Below are positions 35,901-40,816 of a DNA stretch of 42,749 nucleotides, piece by piece (the stretch's first letter is position 1; every line of letters begins with the position of its first letter). A program made the position numbers and the translations under genes. Below the pieces are notes generated by a model. The model did no database searches. It was not told where the DNA came from and saw nothing but the letters and a program-made list of their open reading frames with translations. The DNA comes from Chitinophaga pinensis. Its GTDB lineage: Bacteria > Bacteroidota > Bacteroidia > SXHM01. The DNA is taken from contig CAMBRL010000013.1 of the NCBI GenBank assembly GCA_945870105.1, positions 1-42,749 on the forward strand. Direction: 5' to 3'.

Positions 35901-36041
35901 GGTTGAAGAATCGGCAAGTGCATCATTGCCAAGAAACTCTACATTCGTTTGCTCAGGAAATTCGTTTTCAGCGGATTTTCTGAACTCGGGAGTGTTTTCA
36001 AGTTCCTCTATTCCTTTCCAGTATTTTTTTACTTTGGTCAT
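32934..36041 (-). CDS. actB: Alternative complex III iron-sulfur subunit ActB
   Basis: Large periplasmic subunit of 1035 residues that relays electrons from the quinol site to the haem subunits. A Tat-type signal (NRRDFLKFLGFG at 49-60) ends in IAAC, which may also be lipidated. The first ~740 residues resemble a molybdopterin oxidoreductase domain that in this family carries no Mo cofactor. The C-terminal ferredoxin-like part has cysteine sets near residues 780 (CIGCGACVTSC), 860 (CQHCNHAPCETVC), 895 (CIGTRYCANNC) and 946-980 (CSLC, ACATAC), enough for four Fe-S clusters. An Ala/Pro-rich insertion lies at ~525-570. Confidence 0.95.
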   Translation of the reverse strand: MTKVKKYWKGIEELENTPEFRKSAENEFPEQTNVEFLGNDALADSSTNRRDFLKFLGFGVTAATIAACETPVNKAIPYLNKPEEITPGIANWYASTFADGNDYASILVKTREGRPIKIEGNKLSPVTKGAVNARINSSVLSLYDSTRLKNPLAKKAAATWSEVDKDIKSQLEAIAAKGGKIRILSNSIISPTTKKAIADFTAKYPGTEQVTYDAVSYSGILKANQANFGSAIIPDYHFENAEVIVSFGADFLVNWLASVEYAGQYGQTRNPKNGKMSRHFQFETTLSVTGSNADVRVAIKPSEQGLAVLALYNIIAKAKGAATYDAGIADEYKDKLQTAAAELLAAKGSLVICGSNDTNVQVVVNAINELLGNYGNTIDTATPVYLKQGDDAKVAALVAEMASGSVDAVILYGVNPAYTYGSAFVSALEKVKLKISFSDREDETASLVNYVCPDNHYLESWNDANPKKGQYSLGQPTISPLFSTRQAQESLLVWAGIETSYHDYLKANWQTTTGASWEVSLHDGFYSVPVAQVAAEPVKPAAVAATKETPAAPATDISSAAAAVRKGVAAGATELQVYIKTGLGDGSQANNPWLQELPDPISRVTWDNYVTMSPKQMAELNLSRLERGDDNADVVEVTVNGVTIKAPAFPQPGQKYGTVGLALGYGRTGAGKTADGIGANAYQFVSVVDGNATYAAYDVTVKGTGEKYQIAATQTHHTLMGREAIVKETTFAEYLKDPKSGNAPLLLQTTNHGKQPVKDINLWRDHDLETGHLWGLTIDLNSCIGCGACVTSCTSENNVAVVGKDEVRRSREMHWIRIDRYYSSDMNQEVADAEGLNAIDKFTEMEAASENPSVLFQPLMCQHCNHAPCETVCPVAATTHSLEGLNMMAYNRCIGTRYCANNCPYKVRRFNWFKYSDNEQFDFNMNDDLGKMVLNPDVVVRSRGVMEKCSLCVQQIQAGKLTAKKEGRKVKDGDIQTACATACPTHAIVFGDLSDVTSEVRKLSKDDRSYNLLEEVGTQPNVYYQTKVRNVKESA

Positions 36042-36065
36042 ATTAATATGGAGCTTATTCTATAA

Positions 36066-37328
36066 TTAGTAATGACATTTTGCGCACTCAAGTCCGCCCA
36101 TTTTTTCAACGGTTATCTTTTGCCCTTTAAACTTGTCTTTGTAAGTAGCGTGTATATAGTCGTAATAGCCGTTTCCGTTTCCTGCGGTTTGCACTTCGGT
36201 TGTGCGGTGACATTCTATACACCAAACCATTGTTAATGGTGAATGTTGTTTTACAACCGTCATCGAGTCGATTGCACCGTGGCAGGTTTTACATTCTTGC
36301 TTTCCGGCAATGGTGTGTTGGCTGTGGTTGAAATAAACGTGATCAGGTAGGTTGTGAACTTTTACCCATTGAATTGGTTTCTGGTTGCTGCCATATTTTC
36401 CGGTGTTCGGATCGTAATCCAAGGCTGCGTAGATTTTTGCAATTTCTTTTGTCCCGGTGATTCTACCTTCCTGAACTGCTTTGTGGCAGTTCATACAAAC
36501 GTTGGCTGAAGGGATGCCGGCAACTTTACCTTTTTCAGCGCCTGAGTGACAGTAAACGCAGTTGATTCCGTTTTGTCCCGCGTGTATCTGGTGAGAGAAA
36601 GCAATTGGTTGCTCAGGCTGATATCCTTGATAAACGCCAATGCCCATTAAAGCATCCCATCCGATTTTTGAAATCCATAAGAAACCAATGATAACCCCCA
36701 AGGCAACTATGCCTTTATTGTGTCCCAGCCAGTATTTTATTTCACCCCAAGTACCCAATTCTACAGGTGCGGGCAAACCATCTTTTTCATTTACCAATGT
36801 TTGCAGTGAGCGTTTTACTCCTGAAAGAACATTGATTAAGATTAGGAACAGGATGGTAAGACCAAGCAGCACATATAACATAGTGTTGCCTTTTGGTGCA
36901 GTTGCGGGTTCAGCACCTGGTGCAGTTGCTACCGGTGCAGGCGGTGACGGAGGCCCTGCTTTGATTGTAGCAATAATTGCTTTCAGCTCCTCATCAGAAA
37001 GATGCGTGAACGATGACATCGCTACTTTTCCGTAATCGTTGAAAATTTTGTTTGCATAAGCATCACCGCTTTTACGCAACTCTTCGTTGTTCTTAATCCA
37101 TTTGTAAAGCCACTCTTCAGCAGGTTGCGGAACACGGTCGAAAACACCTTTTAAACCGGGGCCTGTCAGTTTTTTATCGTCCAGCTTGTGACAGGCAGAG
37201 CAGTTTTGTTTAAAAAGCTTCTCTCCGTCAACGGCTTTTGCAGTAAAAGAAAATGTTAGAAAAAAGAGGAAAAAGAGAGGAAAAAATACCTTGGTTAGTT
37301 TAGTGTGCATCAGGCATTTAACATTCAT
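36066..37328 (-). CDS. actA: Alternative complex III multihaem cytochrome ActA with extra mono-haem domain
   Basis: First gene of the respiratory operon. 420 residues; signal peptide within the first ~32. Six CXXCH sites are present. The first, C43-SAC-H47, is in a small cytochrome c domain (~33-125, likely axial M104). Two helices follow (~149-170 and ~205-222). The other five (C257, C278, C346, C370, C415) form the pentahaem domain known for ActA. A start at 37310 (MHTKLTKVFF) would give a cleaner signal peptide. Electron flow would be ActB to ActA/ActE and then to the oxidase encoded downstream. Confidence 0.92.
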   Translation of the reverse strand: MNVKCLMHTKLTKVFFPLFFLFFLTFSFTAKAVDGEKLFKQNCSACHKLDDKKLTGPGLKGVFDRVPQPAEEWLYKWIKNNEELRKSGDAYANKIFNDYGKVAMSSFTHLSDEELKAIIATIKAGPPSPPAPVATAPGAEPATAPKGNTMLYVLLGLTILFLILINVLSGVKRSLQTLVNEKDGLPAPVELGTWGEIKYWLGHNKGIVALGVIIGFLWISKIGWDALMGIGVYQGYQPEQPIAFSHQIHAGQNGINCVYCHSGAEKGKVAGIPSANVCMNCHKAVQEGRITGTKEIAKIYAALDYDPNTGKYGSNQKPIQWVKVHNLPDHVYFNHSQHTIAGKQECKTCHGAIDSMTVVKQHSPLTMVWCIECHRTTEVQTAGNGNGYYDYIHATYKDKFKGQKITVEKMGGLECAKCHY

Positions 37329-37384
37329 ATTGCTGGGGTTTCTGATGAATAAGCGATGTAGAAGAAGGGCTTTTTTAGCCGGTG

Positions 37385-37392
37385 CAAAAATA
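37385..37392 (-). promoter_or_regulatory. Candidate -7 promoter element of the act-cox operon
   Basis: Reads TATTTTTG on the minus strand, an exact TAnnTTTG match about 57 bases before the actA ATG. Confidence 0.45.
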
Positions 37393-37436
37393 GAAGAAGA
37401 ATGAATGTGTGTGAAAAAAGTTCATAAAAATTGTTA

Positions 37437-37480
37437 ATTTAGAACTGTTCTAAATAAGACATTTTCAACGTATGAAAATG
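37437..37480. promoter_or_regulatory. Two adjacent operator-like dyads upstream of actA
   Basis: Dyad one: ATTTAGAAC-T-GTTCTAAAT, 37437-37455, perfect 9-base arms. Dyad two: CATTTTCA-ACGTA-TGAAAATG, 37460-37480, perfect 8-base arms. They lie roughly 65 and 90 bases upstream of the predicted actA start. They are candidate binding sites for one or two dimeric regulators; the regulator is unknown. Confidence 0.5.
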
Positions 37481-37507
37481 GACCGGTTTGTTTGGTGCTT
37501 TTTCAGC

Positions 37508-37521
37508 TGTTTTTAAAAACA
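37508..37521. promoter_or_regulatory. 14-base palindrome in the actA/sigma gap
   Basis: TGTTTTTAAAAACA is a perfect palindrome, about 155 bases before the sigma factor ATG. AT-rich palindromes of this kind arise by chance more easily than the two dyads beside it. Confidence 0.3.
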
Positions 37522-37676
37522 AAAACCAGAAATTAATAAACTTGCAAACTCTTTTCTGTAAAGGGATTTAGCGCGATTGAAAAATATTTTTTTCTTCAGC
37601 CTAACCTTTGCACAAAATCTTACGTGTAGTTGAATGCAGATTGTGTTTTGCCGTTTTTTATACCTTTATTGGTTAA

Positions 37677-38249
37677 ATGAACATTGAACAGGAACTTTTA
37701 CGGCAGTGTATTAATAAGGAACGCAAGGCGCAGTTTGCTTTGTATAAACAGTTGTATAGTTTTTTAATGAGCATTTGTTTTAGATATTGCAATAATAAAG
37801 AAGATGCCCAAAGCCTCTTAAATCTCGGCTATTTAAAATTGCTGAATAATCTTGAAAAATACAGACAGGAAATTCCGTTTGGCTTGTGGGCAAGACGACT
37901 GATGATCAACACCATTATTGATGAATACCGCAAAAACAAAAAAGAAAAAGAGCTTTTAGAATATCACGATTTTACCGACCGCAGAGAAGATGAAACACTG
38001 GTGGAAATAAACGATGCGGTAAAGCGCATGGATGCACAGGAAATTCAACGCCATATTGACAAGTTGCCGAATGTGAGTAAAAAAGTATTTAATCTTTTTG
38101 TGGTAGATGGTTTCGGACATAAAGAAATAGCCGAAATGTTGGGTATGAGCGAAGGAACCAGCAAATGGCATTTGAACAATGCCCGCGAAAAACTGAAAGT
38201 AAGAATATTAGGGACAGAGGTAGTTGAAATTAAAAGCAAAACAGCTTAG
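37677..38249 (+). CDS. RNA polymerase sigma-70 family factor, ECF type
   Basis: 190-residue sigma factor with only region 2 and region 4. Region 2 (~15-95) includes LMSICFRYCNNKEDAQSLLN and FGLWARRLMINTIIDEYRK. Region 4 (~125-180) has LPNVSKKVFNLFVVDGFGHK and the helix-turn-helix EIAEMLGMSEGTSKWHLNNA. It would redirect RNA polymerase to a small gene set when released from its anti-sigma factor. The gene 36 bases downstream looks like that partner. Target promoters cannot be told from the sequence. Confidence 0.93.
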   Translation: MNIEQELLRQCINKERKAQFALYKQLYSFLMSICFRYCNNKEDAQSLLNLGYLKLLNNLEKYRQEIPFGLWARRLMINTIIDEYRKNKKEKELLEYHDFTDRREDETLVEINDAVKRMDAQEIQRHIDKLPNVSKKVFNLFVVDGFGHKEIAEMLGMSEGTSKWHLNNAREKLKVRILGTEVVEIKSKTA

Positions 38250-38284
38250 CGCCTTTTCGCCTTAGCGGTAAAAAAGAAAACAGC

Positions 38285-39550
38285 ATGAGTAAAGAAAAAG
38301 AAACCGAAAACATCATCAACGAAAAGCTCAACAGCCGTGAGTTTGCCTTTGATGAAAAAGCATGGGCGGGTATGGAAACCTTGCTTGATGCACAGCAGAG
38401 GAAACGCAGAGTTGGGTTTTTCTGGTATTTCTCTGCTTCAATGTTTGTGGTTTTGGTGGCGGGTGCGGCTTGGTTTTTTATACCGACAACTGATAAAAAG
38501 GGGAAAGAAACAGAGTTGGCAACGGCTGCCAACCAGTCGGCAACGGTTCTCAACTCAACGGCAACGGCTGACACCCAGATGGCAACCATTCCTACCCAGA
38601 TGGCAACGGCTGAAACCTTGGTGGCAACCATTTCTACCGAGATGGCAACGGCTGAAACCCAGATGGCAACCATTCCTACCCAGATGGCAACGGCTGAAAC
38701 CTTGGTGGCAAACATTTCTACCGAGATGGCAACGGATGAAACCCGGCTGGCAAACATTCCTACCCAGATGGCAACGGCTGAAACCTTGGTGGCAACCATT
38801 TCTACCCAGATGGCAACCACTGAAAATGAACAAGATTCTGCCCAAGCAGCCGAAAAAATGCTTTCAACCGATTCTGCTTCTTTAGCAGAAACCGCTAAAA
38901 ACACGCTTACCGCGCCAGGAAAAGAAACCAAAAATGCCTGGGGTGTTATGGCAGGGACGGGGTATTGGTTTCCTTACTATTCAACTATAGGAGTAAATGA
39001 TAATAAGGGTATAATTGGTTTTACAGGCGGTATATATTATCAAAGAGCATTCAGCAAACATATTGAACTTGGAGTAAGTGCAGTTTATTCAAGCAGAGGA
39101 GCACTTAATAATGATAAAACTATTACCAATTCTGAGTTTGGTTTTGGAGTTGAAAACGACAAGACGACAATTTCGCCTCAAACGCTTCATTATTTAACTA
39201 TTCCTCTGTATCTGAGATTTAATATCACACAGAGAAGCCATCTTTTAGTTGGAGCTTGTTATTATCGGTTGCTTACCACTACTTCCAAAATAACACATAC
39301 AACCGAAAACAGCTTTGGTGTTCTTGAAAGCAGCACAGAAAAACAAACAGGAGAACATGCGGGCTTCCGCAAAAATGATATTGCAGCTTTTATAGGATAT
39401 GAGTTAACTCTGTTTGATAGAATGAACACAGGATTGCAGTTCAGTTATGGTTTTTATGATATTACCCAAAACAGTTACAATAATATTAAAGGAACTGACC
39501 GCAACATCTCCCTCCAACTCCAACTCAAATACGATTTAATCCGTCATTGA
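38285..39550 (+). CDS. Probable dual membrane-spanning anti-sigma factor with outer-membrane beta-barrel
   Basis: 421 residues with three unlike parts. Residues 1-43 are charged and lack a signal peptide (…FAFDEKAWAGMETLLDAQQ), consistent with a short cytoplasmic sigma-binding region. Residues ~45-66 form one inner-membrane helix (FFWYFSASMFVVLVAGAAWF). Residues 77-181 are 15 tandem heptads such as QMATIPT, QMATAET, LVATIST and EMATAET, followed by a short linker. Residues ~215-421 are a porin-like barrel (GVMAGTGYWFPYYSTIG … LQLQLKYDLIRH). This matches the layout of Dma-type anti-sigma factors described in Bacteroides, with the ECF factor just upstream. The sigma-binding role is inference from position and layout. 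Confidence 0.8.
   Translation: MSKEKETENIINEKLNSREFAFDEKAWAGMETLLDAQQRKRRVGFFWYFSASMFVVLVAGAAWFFIPTTDKKGKETELATAANQSATVLNSTATADTQMATIPTQMATAETLVATISTEMATAETQMATIPTQMATAETLVANISTEMATDETRLANIPTQMATAETLVATISTQMATTENEQDSAQAAEKMLSTDSASLAETAKNTLTAPGKETKNAWGVMAGTGYWFPYYSTIGVNDNKGIIGFTGGIYYQRAFSKHIELGVSAVYSSRGALNNDKTITNSEFGFGVENDKTTISPQTLHYLTIPLYLRFNITQRSHLLVGACYYRLLTTTSKITHTTENSFGVLESSTEKQTGEHAGFRKNDIAAFIGYELTLFDRMNTGLQFSYGFYDITQNSYNNIKGTDRNISLQLQLKYDLIRH
38513..38827 (+). repeat. 15 tandem 21-base (heptad) repeats in the trans-envelope protein
   Basis: 315 bases equal 15 units of 21 bases, each coding one heptad of the pattern x-[M/V/L/S]-A-T-x-x-[T/N]. The first three units (ELATAAN, QSATVLN, STATADT) are diverged. 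The central ones also follow a 42-base and an 84-base higher-order period. The word TGGCAAC recurs in most units. Because 21 is a multiple of three, slippage would change linker length without a frameshift. Confidence 0.92.
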
Positions 39551-39554
39551 TTGT

Positions 39555-40718
39555 ATGATAAAACTTTACTCAAAAAGCCACATAGCCACTAAGCCAAATA
39601 GCCAAATAGGATTTGCTACTTGGCTACTTCCCTGCTTGGCTATTTGCCTGTTTGCCTGCAACAAACCCGATGACCCCGAGCCAACCGATACCACCCCCGT
39701 ATTTTTCATCAACGGACAATTAGACAATTCGGGTCTTGCTATCAGTGCCGGTGAAAACGGCTATTATATGTATTCGGATTATTGGTTAGACGCTAACGAT
39801 GTGTTCACCTTTATGGGAGAGTTTAAGCCAACCGATTGCTTTAGTTGCGCCAATACTCTGAAGGTTATATTCAGCAATTACAAAGCCGATGCAGTTCCCT
39901 CTTCGGCAATTGATGCAGGAAGTTTTCCATTAACCTATCTTCCGTTTGCTGTTCCGGGCGGGGCGCCTGCAAGCTACAGCGTAAAGTTTACTCCGCTTAC
40001 AACGGGTGGTCAGCCGCAAAGCTTTTTATGGGACTTTGGCGATGGCACCACTTCTACCGAGGGAAGCCCCACACATATTTATGCCAATACCGGCATTTAT
40101 GAGGTAGGACTTACCGTAACTTACCAGTCGGGTTGCAGCAGCAATATCAGCAATCCGCTTAACCTAGGCGTGTCGGCACTTTCGTGCGATGCGGGGTTTA
40201 TTCTCTCTTCGGTGGATGTAAACACCGTTGCGCTTACTTCTAACCCGGGTGGCACAGCACCATGGACTTATGATTGGGATTTTGGTGACGGAACTGCCAA
40301 CGACAACAGCGCCAATCCAACCCACACCTTTGCCACCCCCGGAGTTTACCAAGTTTGTCTTACCACTGTAAGCAGCGATAGTTGCACAAATACCCGCTGC
40401 CTCAACGTTGCCACCGAAAATCCGGGCGAGTGTTCTATCCGTTATTCAGCCACCACTACCACTATTTCAAACCCTTTTAACCTTTCAACAGTAGAGGTGC
40501 AATGGACCGATGCGGCAGGTGTGGAATACACCTCCAACAATGCAGCACAGCCCATGGCCAGCTATTTTAAAATAAACAATGTGGAAGAATATGAAGTAAA
40601 TGAGAACGGAGATAGAACAAAAAAGTTGAACATCAGTTTAAACTGCACTTTATATAACGGAACTAATTCCATACAACTTGAAAATGCGGCAGCTACTATA
40701 GCGGTGGCACATCCATAA
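39555..40718 (+). CDS. PKD-domain lipoprotein, signal peptide derived from a repeat
   Basis: 387 residues, start 4 bases after the barrel gene stop, so probably translationally coupled. The lipobox is LFAC with C35. The whole signal region (residues ~7-35, including SHIATKPNSQIG and ATWLLPCLAICLFAC) is encoded by a palindromic dispersed repeat. Two PKD domains lie at ~141-205 (SFLWDFGDGTTSTEGSPTHI) and ~212-286 (YDWDFGDGTANDNSANPTHT). The C-terminal ~100 residues are a separate beta-rich domain. Likely exposed on the outer membrane surface or in the periplasm, with a binding or structural role. Confidence 0.85.
   Translation: MIKLYSKSHIATKPNSQIGFATWLLPCLAICLFACNKPDDPEPTDTTPVFFINGQLDNSGLAISAGENGYYMYSDYWLDANDVFTFMGEFKPTDCFSCANTLKVIFSNYKADAVPSSAIDAGSFPLTYLPFAVPGGAPASYSVKFTPLTTGGQPQSFLWDFGDGTTSTEGSPTHIYANTGIYEVGLTVTYQSGCSSNISNPLNLGVSALSCDAGFILSSVDVNTVALTSNPGGTAPWTYDWDFGDGTANDNSANPTHTFATPGVYQVCLTTVSSDSCTNTRCLNVATENPGECSIRYSATTTTISNPFNLSTVEVQWTDAAGVEYTSNNAAQPMASYFKINNVEEYEVNENGDRTKKLNISLNCTLYNGTNSIQLENAAATIAVAHP
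39576..39658. repeat. Second copy of the AAGCCAAATAGG-type inverted repeat, inside a gene start
   Basis: Left half AGCCACATAGCC, AAGCCAAATAGCC, AAATAGG; centre GGATTTGCT (39609-39617); right half GGCTACTTCCC, GCTTGGC, TATTTGCC, TGTTTGCC. The right half is an imperfect reverse complement of the left. It shares the CCACATAGC word and the GGATT(T)GCT centre with the copy at 1219-1336. It encodes the lipoprotein signal peptide. Confidence 0.75.
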
Positions 40719-40816
40719 ATAAAAAAACAAACCTACCAACCTTTATCAAACAATCAGCGTGTATATCACCGAAACCCAAAATCACTAAATCGTAATTCAC
40801 CAAATCATAAATAAAA

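Larger units (their letters stand above)
37329..37676. promoter_or_regulatory. Divergent regulatory gap between actA and the sigma factor gene
   Basis: 348 bases without a gene between two divergent operons. It contains the actA -7 element (37385-37392), a perfect 9-base dyad (37437-37455), an 8-base dyad (37460-37480) and a 14-base palindrome (37508-37521). A TTTG and a TACCTTTA near 37647-37668 lie before the sigma gene but are too close together for a standard promoter. Confidence 0.6.

Noticed and set aside
36640-37035. A 131-residue plus-strand open frame inside actA
   Set aside because: Antisense to the multihaem gene, Pro/Ala/Gly-rich product typical of a shadow frame.
37441-37450. 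LexA (SOS) box reading of the AGAACTGTTC dyad
   Set aside because: It has GAAC and GTTC halves but only a one-base centre rather than the spacing of known LexA boxes, and no SOS gene is adjacent.
38513-38827. Possible CRISPR array from regularly spaced short repeats
   Set aside because: The units are contiguous, coding and of 21-base period with no unique spacers, and no cas genes are present.
38230-38931. A 233-residue open frame on the minus strand, and a 182-residue plus-strand frame at 38337-38885
   Set aside because: Both are open only because the 21-base repeat of the real gene has no stops in these frames. The products are monotonous repeats without start context.
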